The notes beneath the pieces are model-generated. The model was given only the letters and a program-made list of their open reading frames with translations. It did no database searches and was not told the DNA's origin. This document shows, piece by piece, positions 35,516 to 47,439 of a stretch of 55,181 nucleotides of DNA (the stretch's first letter is position 1; every line of letters begins with the position of its first letter). The stretch spans positions 1 to 55,181 of the forward strand of contig CAMQYY010000005.1 in the NCBI GenBank assembly GCA_947039515.1. The letters run 5' to 3'. Position numbers and translations under genes: made by a program. Source of the DNA: an uncultured Ureaplasma sp. (GTDB taxonomy: Bacteria > Bacillota_I > Bacilli_A > Mycoplasmatales > Mycoplasmoidaceae).

Positions 35516-35893
35516 ATGCCAAAAAGAATAACGTTAACTATATCAGATGAAAATTTAAAAATTCTTAAAAAAGAATTTGATAAACTTGGTTCTTTAGCTG
35601 GTGATGATTTTCAAGTTTTTATAGAAAAATATGTTGAAAATGCTATAGATACACAACTTCATTTTTTAAATAAAAATGGTGGTATTGAAAAAGTTAATAA
35701 AGATACTAAAAATATTTTTGAAAAATTAATTAATAGTGGAAATAGTCTTGAAGATATAACTAAAACTATTGAAAATTTATTAGGTGAGTTTGGTCCTGAT
35801 CTTATTAATGAGCTTAGTGATTTAGGTTTGAAAAAAAATAATTCAAAAGAAGAAGAGTCTCATAATACTGAGAAAAAAACTAAAAAAAGTTAG
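35516..35893 (+). CDS. small protein with ribbon-helix-helix-like N-terminus
   Basis: 125 residues. 'MPKRITLTISDENLKILKK...FIEKYVENAI' looks like a ribbon-helix-helix DNA-binding fold (strand ITLTI, two helices), followed by an amphipathic helical region and a Lys/Glu-rich tail. A GAGG site precedes the ATG. A 24-bp palindrome lies only 5 bp beyond its stop, suggestive of an operator for it. Inference only; the fold call rests on the first 45 residues. Confidence 0.55.
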   Translation: MPKRITLTISDENLKILKKEFDKLGSLAGDDFQVFIEKYVENAIDTQLHFLNKNGGIEKVNKDTKNIFEKLINSGNSLEDITKTIENLLGEFGPDLINELSDLGLKKNNSKEEESHNTEKKTKKS

Positions 35894-35897
35894 TACT

Positions 35898-35921
35898 TAT
35901 AACATAAATATTTATGTTATA
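35898..35921. promoter_or_regulatory. 24-bp perfect palindrome
   Basis: Centred between 35909 and 35910, flanked by a TATACT -10-like box and followed by GAGG before the next ATG. There is no T-run after it, so it is more likely an operator than a terminator. Confidence 0.45.
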
Positions 35922-35944
35922 CTATTATAGTGAGGTAATCAATA

Positions 35945-36121
35945 ATGTCTAAAAATATTTCAGAAAACGAAAAAACTAAAAATTCTCCTAATAAAACAGA
36001 TTTAGTTATTGCTAAACATAGAAAAAATTTTAATAATAACTATTTTTCTAAAATAAATGAAAAAATTAGACTATTTATTTTAACTAAAAAGATTATCAAT
36101 GAAAAGAAAAAAGAAAAATAA
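35945..36121 (+). CDS. small basic protein
   Basis: 58 residues, very rich in Lys/Asn ('NEKTKNSPNKTDLVIAKH', 'IINEKKKEK'). A GAGG at 35931-35934 sits 10 bases before the ATG. No known family; a nucleic-acid-binding or ribosome-associated role is possible. It ends just before the galU terminator. Confidence 0.55.
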   Translation: MSKNISENEKTKNSPNKTDLVIAKHRKNFNNNYFSKINEKIRLFILTKKIINEKKKEK

Positions 36122-36148
36122 TTATTTTTCTTTAAAATATTTATATAA

Positions 36149-36181
36149 AAAAAATTAATTCTATTTAGAATTAATTTTTTT
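36149..36181. terminator. bidirectional terminator between small ORF and galU
   Basis: Stem AAAAAATTAATTCTA / TAGAATTAATTTTTT with a small loop between convergent genes; it overlaps the galU stop. Confidence 0.8.
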
Positions 36182-37054
36182 TATATAATCTAAGACATCT
36201 TCTTTTATTTCATCATTTTCCAAAGCAATATCTATTGTTGCTTTTACAAAGCCTAATTTAGAACCAATATCATAATGTTTTCCAATAAAATTCTTAGCAT
36301 AAACTTTTTCTTTTAAAGCTAATGATAAGATAGCATCTGTTAATTGAATTTCATCATTTTTATCTATTTTTACATTTTCAATTTCATTAAAAATATTATA
36401 GTTAAATACATAAATACCTAAAATAGCATAATTACTAGGGGCTTCAGTTAATTTTGGTTTTTCAACAACAGTTTCAAGAATAAATGGTTTTTCATTAATT
36501 ATTAAATCTTTATCGAGCGGTTTTACTATTCCAAATTTTTCAACATCTGGATCAGAAACTTCTTGAACTCCAATTATTGTAGAATCAGTTTCATAACTAG
36601 CATCTATACATTGTTTAGTTGCATAATTATCATCTGTTGTTTTAATAAAATTATCACCTAGTAAAACAACAAACTTCTCATTTTTTTGAATCAAATGTTT
36701 GCATTGTAAAATAGCATGACCGAGACCTAATGGTTCTTTTTGTCTAACAAAAGTAAAAGTAGCTAAATTAGCAACATTTTTTACCTTATTAAGAATATCT
36801 ATTTTATTTTTTTTCTTTAAATGTTCTTCTAATTCATAGTTATAATCAAAATGATCTGCTATAGCATTTTTGGATTTTGAAAGAACAAAAATAATATCAG
36901 TAATTCCTGAATTAACTGCATCTTCAACAATTAATTGAATTGTTGGAACGTCTAAAATAGGGAACATTTCTTTACAAATTGATTTTGAAGCTGGTAAAAA
37001 TCTAGAACCTATTCCAGCTGCAGGAATTATTGCTTTTGTTATTTTATTATTCAT
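36161..37054 (-). CDS. galU: UTP-glucose-1-phosphate uridylyltransferase
   Basis: 297 residues. It makes UDP-glucose for glycolipids or capsule. Nucleotide-binding signature '[26 protein letters not shown]', '[11 protein letters not shown]', 'VLLGDNF' and 'VVEKPK' are all present. Start taken as ATG 37052-37054 with an AGGTG site 4 bases upstream; a GTG at 37058-37060 would add two residues. Overlaps gyrA by 8 bp, so it is likely the last gene of the dnaN-S4-gyrB-gyrA-galU transcript. Confidence 0.95.
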   Translation of the reverse strand: MNNKITKAIIPAAGIGSRFLPASKSICKEMFPILDVPTIQLIVEDAVNSGITDIIFVLSKSKNAIADHFDYNYELEEHLKKKNKIDILNKVKNVANLATFTFVRQKEPLGLGHAILQCKHLIQKNEKFVVLLGDNFIKTTDDNYATKQCIDASYETDSTIIGVQEVSDPDVEKFGIVKPLDKDLIINEKPFILETVVEKPKLTEAPSNYAILGIYVFNYNIFNEIENVKIDKNDEIQLTDAILSLALKEKVYAKNFIGKHYDIGSKLGFVKATIDIALENDEIKEDVLDYIKKINSK

Positions 37055-39596
37055 TATCACCTATTTCAATCTGTTTTGTTTTTTCGAATTCTTCAACCAT
37101 TTCATCGATATCTTTTTCTGATTTAAAAATAGCTACTGATTGAATTTTTTCACCTGATTCTAAATTCATTAAAATAACACCACTAGTACTTCTAGATTTA
37201 GTTATTGAAATTTGTTCTATTGGTAAACGAATTACTTTACCAGTAGTTGTTATTAATAGTAATTCTTCATTACCTTTAACGATTTTAGTAGAAGCTAATT
37301 TACCTGTTTTTGGAGTAACTTTAAGAGTAACAACACCTTTAGCTCCTCTTTTTGTTAAACGATATGAATCAACGTCAGTTAACTTACCTAAACCTTTAGA
37401 ACCAACTGAAAGGATATATTTACCTTCACTTGAAGTATTAAAACCAACAACATGTTCTTTTGCTAGCTCATCAAGTTTGATAACTCTAACACCAGAAGTT
37501 TTTCTACCCATTTTTCTAACATTTTCTTCAGCAAATCTTACTAATTTACCATTAGATGCTCCAACAAATATTTCTTCTTCACCCATAGTTTTACGAACAT
37601 CAAAAAGTTTATCTTCTTCTTTTAAACTAATAGCTATTTTCCCAGTAGATCTAATCTTAGAAAATTCAGAAAGTTTTGTTCTTTTACCAAGACCATTTTT
37701 AGTAATAAAGAATAAACTACCTTCATCATAATTATCAATAGGTAATATTGATAAAATTCTCTCATTTTTTTCAATATCAATAATATTAATAGCAGGAATA
37801 CCTTTTGATTGTCTTGAACCAATTGGAATTTCATGACCTCTTACTCTATATACCTTACCTAAATCAGTAAATATTAATAAATCAATATGAGTTGATGTTG
37901 TTAATATTTTATCAATATCATCATCTTCATTAACTTTAGATCCAATAACACCTACACCACCACGATGTTGTGTTTTATAAGTATCAATAGGAAGACGTTT
38001 TAGATATCCTCTTCTACTCATAATAACAACAATATCTTCAACAGGTATTAAATCTTCATCATCAATAGATGAAGAAACACCATAAAGAATATTAGTTTGT
38101 CTCTCATCACCATATTTTGTAATTAAGTAATCTAAGTTTTCACAAATAATACCACTTTGTCTTTTCTTGTTAGCAAGAATATCTTTAATATCTGTAATTG
38201 TTAAATTAAGTTCTTCAAATTCTTTTTCAACCTTACTTCTTTCAAGACCAGATAAAGATCTTAATCTCATATCTAAAATTGCTTTTGATTGGATTTCTGA
38301 TAAATCATATTTAAGAATTAATTCTTTTTGTGCATTTTCGTTATTATCAGCTGATCTAACTATTTTTATAACAGCATCAATATTATTAACAGCAATTAAC
38401 AAACCTGATAAGATGTGTGCTCTTTCTTCTGCTTTCTTTAATTCAAAATTAAATTTTTTATCTAAAACATCATATTGGTGTTTTAGATAAACTTCCATTA
38501 ATTCTTTAATGTTTAATATTTTAGGAATACCATCAACTAAAGCTAAATTGTTAACACTAAAATTTGTTTGTAAAGATGTAGATTTATATAATTTATTTAA
38601 TAAAACAGTTGGAATTACATCTCTTTTTGTTTCAATAACGATTCTGATTCCTTCTCTTGATGATTCATCTCTCAAATCACTAATACCATCAATAGATCCT
38701 GCTTTAACTAAATCAACTATTTTATTAATTAGGTTTAATTTATTAACAATATATGGAATTTCATTAAAGATAATTGCATGCTTGTTATTTCCAATATCCT
38801 CAATTGTGTATTTAGAACGAACAGTTATAGAACCTCTACCAGTTCTAAAATAATCATAAATTCCATTTTCACCAACAATTTCAGCTCCTGTTGGAAAATC
38901 AGGGCCTTTAATATGTTCCATTAATCCTTCAATTTCAATTTCAGGATTTTCAATAAGAGCTTTAATAGCATTACAAACTTCAGTTAATGCATGCGGCGGC
39001 ATATTAGTAGCCATACCAACAGCAATACCACTTGATCCGTTTAATAATAAATTAGGTAAAATTGTCGGAAAAACAGTAGGTTCAATTTCGCTACCATCAT
39101 AATTTTCAACAAAAGGAACAGTATTTTTTTCAATATTTTTCAAAAGTTCATTTGATATTTTGCTCAATCTAGCTTCTGTATATCTCATAGCAGCAGGTGC
39201 ATCACCATCAATGGAACCAAAATTACCATGACCATCAATAAGTGGATATCTCATTGAAAAATCTTGAGCCATTCTAACCATTGTTTGATAAGCAGCTGTA
39301 TCACCATGTGGGTGATACTTACCAATTACTTCACCAACTAATCTAGCTGATTTTTTATGTGGTTTGTCACTAGTCATATTAAGACCATAAGCAGCATATA
39401 AAACTCTTCTATGAACTGGTTTTAAACCATCTCTTGCATCAGGAAGTGCTCTTGCTACAATAGTAGACATTGCATACTCCATAAAAGATGTTTCTAATTC
39501 ATTAACAATAGAATGTTCTATAATTTTTGTTTTAACTAATTGATCTTTAATTTCCTCAATTGTTAAACGCCCTTTTTTTGATTTACTTAAAGCCAT
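37047..39596 (-). CDS. gyrA: DNA gyrase subunit A
   Basis: 849 residues. With GyrB it introduces negative supercoils. Active-site Tyr139 in '[11 protein letters not shown]', '[11 protein letters not shown]', then C-terminal beta-pinwheel repeats ('RRGYLKRLP', '[12 protein letters not shown]'). The GyrA-box is seen as '[10 protein letters not shown]'. In the quinolone region, '[15 protein letters not shown]' (95-109) has Thr100 at the place of E. coli Ser83 and Gln104 at the place of Asp87. It lies 21 bp after gyrB. Confidence 0.98.
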   Translation of the reverse strand: MALSKSKKGRLTIEEIKDQLVKTKIIEHSIVNELETSFMEYAMSTIVARALPDARDGLKPVHRRVLYAAYGLNMTSDKPHKKSARLVGEVIGKYHPHGDTAAYQTMVRMAQDFSMRYPLIDGHGNFGSIDGDAPAAMRYTEARLSKISNELLKNIEKNTVPFVENYDGSEIEPTVFPTILPNLLLNGSSGIAVGMATNMPPHALTEVCNAIKALIENPEIEIEGLMEHIKGPDFPTGAEIVGENGIYDYFRTGRGSITVRSKYTIEDIGNNKHAIIFNEIPYIVNKLNLINKIVDLVKAGSIDGISDLRDESSREGIRIVIETKRDVIPTVLLNKLYKSTSLQTNFSVNNLALVDGIPKILNIKELMEVYLKHQYDVLDKKFNFELKKAEERAHILSGLLIAVNNIDAVIKIVRSADNNENAQKELILKYDLSEIQSKAILDMRLRSLSGLERSKVEKEFEELNLTITDIKDILANKKRQSGIICENLDYLITKYGDERQTNILYGVSSSIDDEDLIPVEDIVVIMSRRGYLKRLPIDTYKTQHRGGVGVIGSKVNEDDDIDKILTTSTHIDLLIFTDLGKVYRVRGHEIPIGSRQSKGIPAINIIDIEKNERILSILPIDNYDEGSLFFITKNGLGKRTKLSEFSKIRSTGKIAISLKEEDKLFDVRKTMGEEEIFVGASNGKLVRFAEENVRKMGRKTSGVRVIKLDELAKEHVVGFNTSSEGKYILSVGSKGLGKLTDVDSYRLTKRGAKGVVTLKVTPKTGKLASTKIVKGNEELLLITTTGKVIRLPIEQISITKSRSTSGVILMNLESGEKIQSVAIFKSEKDIDEMVEEFEKTKQIEIGDNE

Positions 39597-39617
39597 TATT
39601 TAACCTTTTTAATGCTA

Positions 39618-41600
39618 TTAAACATCGATATTCTTAACATATTTTGCATTTTTAGCAATGAAATCTTTTCTTGGAGAAACATCATCACCCATTAATAAAG
39701 AAAATTGTTTATCTGCAATGATTGCATCTTCAATTGTAACTTTTAATAAAACTCTATTTTCAGGATTCATGGTAGTGTCTCATAATTGAATTGGATCCAT
39801 TTCACCAAGACCTTTATATCTTTGAAGAGTGAATCTTGCATTATTTAATTCACTCTTAATTGTTGCTAATTCAATGTCATTATAAGCATATTTAATGGTC
39901 TTACCACTTGTTACTTTATAAAGAGGAGGTTGAGCTATAAATATATTTCCATTTTGAATTAATTGGAACATATATCGATAAAAGAAAGTTAACATTAAAA
40001 TTCTAATGTGAGATCCATCAACATCAGCATCAGTCATAATTATTATTTTATTGTATCTTAAATTCTCTAATTTAAATTCAGGACCAACACCAGCACCAAT
40101 AGCTGCAACCATATATAAAATTTCATCATTTTGAAAAATTTTATCTGACTTAGCTTTTTCAACGTTAATTATCTTACCTTTTAATGGTAAGATAGCTTGA
40201 AATTCTCTTTCTCTACCAGTTTTAGCACTACCACCAGCTGAATCCCCTTCAACCATATATAGTTCAGAAACTTCTGGATTTCTAGTTGAACAATCTGCTA
40301 ATTTACCAGGAAGTGAATTTGATTCAAATGGTGATTTTCTTCTAGTAGCTTCCCTAGCTTCTGAAGATTTTTTTCTAGCATCTCTAGCAAGTAGTGATTT
40401 TTGAAGAATTACTTTAGCCTCTTCAGGATTTTCTAACATGAATTTTTCAAATATTTGACTAACAATATCATTAACAAATTTTCTAACTTCAGTATTACCT
40501 AATTTACCTTTAGTTTGTCCTTCATACTGTGGATTAGGGTGTTTAACTGATAAAATAGCTGTTAGTCCTTCAACAACATCATCCTTAGTGATTTTATCAT
40601 CCTCAGGTTTCAAATATTTATATTCAATTGCAAAACGATTAATAACTTTAACCATTGCAAGTCTAAAACCCTCTTCATGAGTTCCGCCTTCAATAGTATT
40701 TATGTTATTACAAAATGAATGTAAAGAGTTGTTATATGTTTTGTTATATTGAAAAGCAACTTCACATTTAATATTATAAGCTTCATTATTTAATGAATTA
40801 GGAATCTTAGCAAGACCATTTAATTCACCATAAATAATCATTGGAATTAAAGGTTCTTTTTCACTATTTAAATCTTCTACATATTCTCTTAATCCGCCAT
40901 CAAATTTTCATTCTTCTTTACGACCAGATTGCTCTGATGAAAATTTAATAAGAATACCTTTGTTTAAATAAGCTAATTCTTTTAATCTATCAATAATTCT
41001 TTTTTCATCTCAATCAGCTTTTTCCATAATTGTAAAATCTGGATAAAATTGAATAGTTGTTCCGTGTTTTTTATCTATTTTACCAATATTCTTTAAAGGT
41101 TCTTTAGCAAAACCACCATCATTAAATTCGATAAAATATTCTTCATAATCTTTTGCAACTCAAACCTTAAATCATTGACTTAAAGCATTAACAACACTAG
41201 CCCCAACACCATGTAATCCACCTGAAACTTTATATGAACTATTATCGAACTTTCCACCAGCATGAAGAATAGTTAAAACAGTTTCAACACCTGATTTTCC
41301 TGTTTTTTCATGAATACCTGTTGGTATCCCTCTACCATCATCCTCAACCTTAATAGAACCGTCTGCACATATTTTTAAATCAACATAAGTAGCATATGTT
41401 GCCATAGCTTCATCAATACAATTATCAACAATTTCTCAAATCATATGGTGAAGACCTTTTTCACCAGTTGATCCAATATACATACCAGGTCTTTTTCTAA
41501 CAGCTTCAAGACCTTCAAGAACTTTTATACTGCTTGAAGTATATTCAACTTCTTCTGAGGTTATTTCTTTTAATTCTTCATTTATTTCATCATTAAACAT
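39618..41600 (-). CDS. gyrB: DNA gyrase subunit B
   Basis: 660 residues. Supplies the ATPase that drives gyrase. GHKL ATP site: '[10 protein letters not shown]', '[13 protein letters not shown]', '[14 protein letters not shown]'. TOPRIM: '[15 protein letters not shown]', '[10 protein letters not shown]'. The stretch '[10 protein letters not shown]' is the C-terminal signature. A strong AAAGGAGAT site precedes ATG 41598-41600, which lies inside the end of the S4 gene. Confidence 0.98.
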
Positions 41601-41823
41601 TATCAATCTCCTTTGATTTTTTTATTTGATATTTTGTATTGTTAACAACCAAAATATAACCATCATATAATTTACGACCACGTCTTTTTTCAACATCATC
41701 GTTCACAATAATTTCATTTTCATCAATATATTCTTTAGCTAATGAACCAATGTCAATAATATTAACGAATTTCAAAAATTGACCTAAAGTAATGTATTCT
41801 GTTTTAATGAATATTTCTTGCAT
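41593..41823 (-). CDS. S4-domain RNA-binding protein (YaaA-like)
   Basis: 76 residues, a single S4 fold: '[14 protein letters not shown]...GSLAKEYI', '[19 protein letters not shown]'. In many Firmicutes a protein of this kind (YaaA) sits between dnaN and recF/gyrB. Here recF is missing and it abuts gyrB, overlapping by 8 bp. Confidence 0.85.
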   Translation of the reverse strand: MQEIFIKTEYITLGQFLKFVNIIDIGSLAKEYIDENEIIVNDDVEKRRGRKLYDGYILVVNNTKYQIKKSKEIDNV

Positions 41824-41917
41824 TTTTCAATCTTTTTAAATTTAAATAACATATTAATTTTACCATAAAATAGCTATTTTTTTTAAGAGATATTTATTTA
41901 TGAAAAATAAATTAAAA

Positions 41918-43042
41918 CTAATATCTAATAGGTGAAATTAATTGTTTAAAACTTAAATTATTTTCATCTTTGATAATGATTGGTTTTATGTGTGATTCTA
42001 TCTCAAATTTAATAATATCGTTATCGAATACCTTTAATATTGATGATAAATAATTTACATTTAATAAAATTTTTATTTTATCTCCATCATGATTTTTTAT
42101 AGTTAAACTTTCAACTGAAGATCCTATTTCTAATGATTTAAAATTAATAATCATTTGATTTTTTTCAATTGTTATATCCACAATTGGAGTTTCTTCTTTA
42201 ATTACAAAAATAGAACCTTTTTCAAGTGAATTTAGTAATTCATTTCGATCAATATAAAAATTAATTATTGGTTTATTAATAAAAAAAGTTTCAACATCTG
42301 GGAATTGTCCTACAACTAAACTTGAAAATATTAAAATATCATCAAATTGAAAATAAATATTATTTTCTTTAATACTTAATTTAATATCACTATTTTTATT
42401 ACTAAGACTTATTATTCTTTTTAAAATTTCAATGTTAACAATAAAATCTAAATTAAGATTATCATTAAAGTTTAATTCTAAAAAAGCTATTTTAAATCCA
42501 TCTGTTGCTGAAAGTTTTAATTTTTTATTATGAACATCACTTAAAAAATGAATATTATTCATAACAGAATTTGTTAAATTATTATTTAACAAAATAGCGT
42601 GTGACATTTTATCTATGATCATTTGGATATCATCATAATTTAAACTAAAAACGTTCTCTTCTTCTGAAAGATTAAATTGATAATCAAAATATTCATTAGT
42701 TTTTAATAAAACCATCTCAGCTTCAAATGTTGAATTATTTATTTTTAAAGTATTTTCTTCTATTTTTTCTAAAATTATTTTTTCATTTTTTAGATTACTA
42801 ACTATTTTTGATAAAATTTTTGATTTTAATAAAATTTTACCTTCCTTAATAATTTCAAAACCTTCTTTTATAACAAATTTTAATTTATCATTATTTTGAT
42901 TTCCACAAATAACAGTTAAAGTATTATTTTCAGCTATTAATAGAAAATTATCTAGTAAGGGATTTATATTATAATTACTAATGATAGAATTAGTAGTCTT
43001 TAAAATTTTATTTATTGTATTTTTGTTAATAACTATTTTCAA
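41918..43042 (-). CDS. dnaN: DNA polymerase III beta clamp
   Basis: 374 residues. Three-domain sliding clamp that holds the polymerase on DNA. Patterns such as 'LLDNFLLIAENN', 'LSATDGFKIAFLEL' (central helix pattern) and C-terminal 'PIIIKDENNLSFKQLISPIRY' fit DnaN. The final 'PIRY' is close to the usual 'PMRL'-type end. It is at the head of the leftward cluster, but dnaA is not upstream; pth is. Confidence 0.92.
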   Translation of the reverse strand: MKIVINKNTINKILKTTNSIISNYNINPLLDNFLLIAENNTLTVICGNQNNDKLKFVIKEGFEIIKEGKILLKSKILSKIVSNLKNEKIILEKIEENTLKINNSTFEAEMVLLKTNEYFDYQFNLSEEENVFSLNYDDIQMIIDKMSHAILLNNNLTNSVMNNIHFLSDVHNKKLKLSATDGFKIAFLELNFNDNLNLDFIVNIEILKRIISLSNKNSDIKLSIKENNIYFQFDDILIFSSLVVGQFPDVETFFINKPIINFYIDRNELLNSLEKGSIFVIKEETPIVDITIEKNQMIINFKSLEIGSSVESLTIKNHDGDKIKILLNVNYLSSILKVFDNDIIKFEIESHIKPIIIKDENNLSFKQLISPIRY

Positions 43043-43218
43043 AACAAACCTTAAATTGATAAATATTACTTTGCATTTTATTTTATTATTAATTATTATT
43101 AGTGATGTTTATAAATGTTTATAAAGTCTAAAAAGCAATTAAATTATACTATATATTGTATTAATAATTATATTTAAAACTATGTTGATAAAATGTTAAT
43201 AAATAATAAAGGTTTATG
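43043..43218. other. candidate replication origin / divergent promoter region
   Basis: 176 bp, A+T about 85-90%, between dnaN (left) and pth (right). It holds four DnaA-box-like 9-mers in one orientation: TGTTTATAA at 43106-43114 and 43116-43124, TGTTGATAA at 43183-43191, TGTTAATAA at 43194-43202. They are degenerate relative to TGTGGATAA (1-2 changes) and paired at 10-11 bp. Location beside dnaN supports an origin; the missing dnaA argues for caution. Confidence 0.35.
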
Positions 43219-43797
43219 ATGATAAAAATTATTATAGGGTTAGGTAATCCTGGTGAAAAATATGAAAAAACTAAGCATAATGTTGGTTTTAAATTCATTG
43301 ATATTTTAGTTAATAAATTAAATTTGAATTCATGAAAAGAAAAATTCAATGGAGTTTTTATTGAATATTATTCTAATGATACAAAAATAATATTTGCTAA
43401 ACCAATGACTTACATGAATTTATCAGGTGATTTTGTTCGTAAAATTGTTGATTTTTATAAAATAAATATTGAAGAAGATCTTTTAATTGTTTATGATGAT
43501 GTTGATACAGAAAAAGGGAATTATAAATTTAAAACAAAAGGATCAAGTGGTGGTCAAAATGGTATTAAAGATATTATAAATAAACTTAATAATGACAAAA
43601 TTCATAGAATGAAAATTGGAGTAGGATTTAGAGATAAAAATATTGATTTGTCTAATTATGTTTTATCTAATTTTAATCAAGAAGATCAAAATAAAGTAAT
43701 TAATATAATTAATAAATTAACAGATGTTTTTAAAGATAATTTGGATAATGATTTTTTAAGTTTATCTCAAAAAATAAATCAGGTCAAAAAATGTTAA
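43219..43797 (+). CDS. pth: peptidyl-tRNA hydrolase
   Basis: 192 residues. It frees tRNA from stalled peptidyl-tRNA. '[20 protein letters not shown]' contains the conserved Asn and catalytic His; '[10 protein letters not shown]', '[10 protein letters not shown]' and 'GQNGIKDII' are typical. AAAGG 6 bases upstream favours ATG 43219; another ATG lies 3 bp before it. Its stop overlaps the tilS start. Confidence 0.96.
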
Positions 43798-44669
43798 TCA
43801 AAAAATATATAGCAGCTATATCAGGTGGACCTGATTCTATGGCTATGTTAGATATGTATAAAAGTAAAATAGATGTTGTTTGTACTGTTAATTATCAAAA
43901 GAGAGTTGATTCTCAAAATGATGTTGATATTGTTAAAAACTATTGTTTATTAAATAATATTGATTTTTATTTACTTGAAGTAACTGATGAAATGTATGAT
44001 TCCTATAAATCTAATAACTTTCAAGATGTTGCTAGAAAAATTAGATATAATTTTTTTCTTGAAACATCTATTAAAACAAATCTTAATAATCTTTTAATAG
44101 GACATAATTTAGATGATCATATTGAAACAGCTTTTATGCAGTTTTCAAAAAAATCTAAATCTCTATTTTATGGAATCAATAAAAAAAGCAACTACCAAAC
44201 TTTAAAAATTTTTAGACCACTAATTAAATTAAGAAAATCAACATTAGAAAGATATTGTAAAACTCATAACATTAACTATGCAATTGATTCTAGTAATTTA
44301 GAACCCATTTATAAAAGAAACGAAATAAGAATATTAATTAACAAATGAAAAACAGATGATCTTTTATTTTTTATTAAGAAAATCAATGACTATAATAATT
44401 CTAATAAATCTTTAGTTAAAGAAATTAAAGAAGTTGAAGAAAAATGAAAAAAAACAAAATTTGATGTTTTATTTTTTAAAAAAATATCTAACAAAGATAT
44501 TCAATATTATTTAATATATAATTTTTTAAAAGAGCATGATATTAATAAAATATCATATTCAAAAATTTTAAACATTATTGATTTTATCCAATCTAATAGT
44601 TTTAAAAAATACCGATTAGAAGATAATAAATTTATTCTTTTAAAAAATAATAAAATATCTATTTTTTAG
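43791..44669 (+). CDS. tilS: tRNA(Ile)-lysidine synthase
   Basis: 292 residues, on the short side, as in mollicutes. It changes C34 of tRNA-Ile2 to lysidine so that AUA is read as Ile. PP-loop 'AAISGGPDSMAML' (about 7-19), 'LLIGHNLDDHIETAF' and 'YAIDSSNLE' are the family signatures. Start ATG overlaps the pth stop by 7 bp (ATGTTAA), typical translational coupling. In-frame TGA codons in the C-terminal half are Trp. Confidence 0.95.
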
Positions 44670-44682
44670 AAAGGATTTTAAA

Positions 44683-45759
44683 ATGAATAATGCAATAGAT
44701 ACTTTAAGACCATTAGATGATCCATTTAGAATAGCTTTTTATATTGCAGATTTACCAATATATTGGTATGCAATTTTTGTTATGTTGGGTTTTTTAACTG
44801 GGCTAGTTGTTGCATGTATTAAAGCTCATTATTTTTATAAAATTTCATATGATTTAATAATATATTATCTATTTATAGCAATTCCAGTTTCTATTTTCGG
44901 AGCCAGGTTTTGATCTTGTTCTATCGGTGATGCTAAATGAGAATCCTTTTTTAATTTTAATTCTGGCGGATTAGCAATCCAAGGTGGAATAGTTTTTGCT
45001 CTTATTGCAGCCATAATATTTTTTAATTTGATGTTAGCAAAACCAAAATATCATGTGGAAGTTTATGAAGATGGAGAAACTTATATTAGAAAGCCAAGTT
45101 TTCTAATTTTTGCTGATGTTGTTTTACCTTGCATTTTATTAGGTCAAGCAATAGGGCGATGAGGAAACTTTTTCAATGGTGAAATTTTTGGTCAACAAGT
45201 ATCTGCTGAAAGTTTAGGTTGATTACAAACTTTTATGCCTGGTGTTTTTGATAAAATGCAAGCTATTAATCAAGATGTAACTAGTTCACTAACTGAAGGA
45301 GCTTATTATGCTCCATTATTTTTGTATGAGCAATGAGCTAATCTAATTGCTTTTGGGATTATTTATATAGGTTTTGATTTTATTAAAGGTATTAAAAGTG
45401 GAGTTATTTCTGGTAGTTATTTTGTTGCTTATGGAATAATTAGATTCATTCTTGAACCTATGCGATTTGAAACTTTTGAATTTACAGGAACTTATATAAT
45501 AAATGGGTTGTTATTAGCATCTGGCTTAATTACTATCATTATTTGTCAATTTATATTACCTAGATTCAGAAATATAAATATTCCTTTAGTTTTTAAATCT
45601 TATTATATGTTAGGTTATATAAAATTTCTTAAAGCACTTCATATTAGAAAAGCTGATGAATATTTAGCTTTAGATCCTAATTTGAAAAACTTTGGTAGTG
45701 AAGAAAAAGTTGATTTCCACAGAGGAGAATCAAACTTACTTTATTATGCTAACCGATAG
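44683..45759 (+). CDS. lgt: prolipoprotein diacylglyceryl transferase
   Basis: 358 residues, longer than typical (~280). It adds diacylglycerol to lipobox Cys of exported lipoproteins. Signature 'GRWGNFFNGEIFG' with TGA-coded Trp, 'SGGLAIQGGIV', C-terminal 'YGIIRFILEPMR', and about seven membrane segments. The last ~60 residues after the final membrane segment are an extra cytosolic tail. AAAGGA precedes the ATG. Confidence 0.95.
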
Positions 45760-47302
45760 ATCAACTTTCACAATTTCAAATTTGATCAACTAAATCTTTG
45801 TAAAATTCAGGTTCATGACTCACTATTAAAATAGTTCCTTTATAGTCTCTAATAGCCTTTCTTAATTCTTCTTTTGCTACTTTATCTAAATGGTTTGTAG
45901 GTTCATCTAAAATTAAAAAATTACTAGGTTTATTTATTAGTTTACATAGTTTTACTTTGGCTTGTTCACCACCACTTAAAACAGATATTTTAGATTCAAT
46001 ATGATTTTTTGTTAAACCAACTCTAGCTAAAGCACCTCTTACTGATTTATGATTTTTGAATTCTTCATCAAAACTTTCTCAAACATCTTCAAGACATGTT
46101 AGAGAACTTTTTTTACTTTCTTGTTCAAAATAACCTATTTCTAAAAATTGTCCTAAACTAGTATCACCTGATATAGGTTTATTAAGATTAATTAAACTTT
46201 TTAATAATGTTGTTTTACCAAGTCCATTAGTTCCGATAATTGCAATTTTGCTTCCTCTTTCAATAGTTAAATTTAGAGGTTTAGTTAATGGTTTTTCATA
46301 ACCAATAACTAAATCTTTAGTTTCAAGAACAACTTTTGAAGGTTTTCTATCTTCTTTAAAGGTAAAATTTGGAACTTGTGTTTTTTCATTTAATTCAATT
46401 CTTTCAATTTTATCAAGTGCTTTTTGTTTTGATTTAGCTCGTTTACTTGTTGAAGCTCTTGCACTATTTTTATCAATGAAAGTTTGAATATCACTTATTT
46501 GTTTTTGTTGTTTAACATAACTAGAAACAAGTTTATTTTGATTCATTTCAAAAGTTTTAACAAATAAGTCATAATTACCTGTATATCGAACAATATTTTT
46601 ATTTTCAACATGACAAATAACATTTACTAGAGGATTCAAAAATTCCAATTCGTGTGATATTAAAATAAAAGCATTTTCATAATTTAATAAGTATTGTTGC
46701 AATCATTCTATATGATTTTCATCTAAAAAGTTAGTAGGTTCATCTAATAAAAGAACTTCAGGATTTTCTAGAAGAAGTTTTGCTAAAAGTAATTTAGTTC
46801 TTTGTCCACCAGATAAATCACTAATTAATTTATCTCAACCAAATTCATTGATTCCAAGTCCTACTGAAACCTTTTCAATTTTTACATCGATTTCATAGAA
46901 ATCGCCATGATAAAGTTGGTCTTGAATAATTCCAGCTTTTTCCATATTTTCATCAATTTTTTCATCACTTAAATTTTCAGTATTTTCATAATAACCAATC
47001 ATTTTTTGTTCTAAAACAAACATATGATCAAAAGCTTTTTTAAGAAATTCTCTAACAGTTAATTTTTTATCTAATTCTGCATGTTGATCCATATAACCAA
47101 CAAGAATATCTTTATTTCAAATAACTTCACCTAATGTAGGCTCTTCTTTTTTAGCAATTATCTTCATGAATGTTGATTTACCATGACCATTACTACCAAT
47201 AAGACCAATATGCTCACCTTTTCTAAGTTCAAAGTTAACATCTTTAAAGACTTCTTTTTGTCCAAAGCTTTGATAAAGTTCTTTAACTCTCAATATACTC
47301 AT
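45749..47302 (-). CDS. ABC-F ATPase (ribosome-associated type)
   Basis: 517 residues with two ABC domains and no membrane segments. Domain 1: Walker A '[10 protein letters not shown]', signature '[15 protein letters not shown]', '[11 protein letters not shown]'. Domain 2: '[11 protein letters not shown]', '[14 protein letters not shown]', '[11 protein letters not shown]'. Linker of ~80 residues with Lys-rich helix ('[17 protein letters not shown]') as in ABC-F proteins that enter the ribosome E site. Most like the YkpA/YbiT-type housekeeping group; antibiotic resistance is possible but not indicated. Converges with lgt, overlapping by 11 bp. Confidence 0.93.
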
Positions 47303-47357
47303 AATTCTCCATTTTCTCTATCTTATTATATTTAATATTTACTTTGTTTCATATAAA

Positions 47358-47390
47358 AAAACAATATTACTCATTTGTAATATTGTTTTC
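47358..47390 (-). terminator. terminator of the Cys-rich gene
   Basis: 13-bp stem AAAACAATATTAC / GTAATATTGTTTT with a 6-base loop. A-run on its left gives the T-tail on the minus strand. Confidence 0.8.
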
Positions 47391-47439
47391 TTTTCATATT
47401 TTTTAAATCTCTAAAATTTTGTTGTTAATATTTATATTA

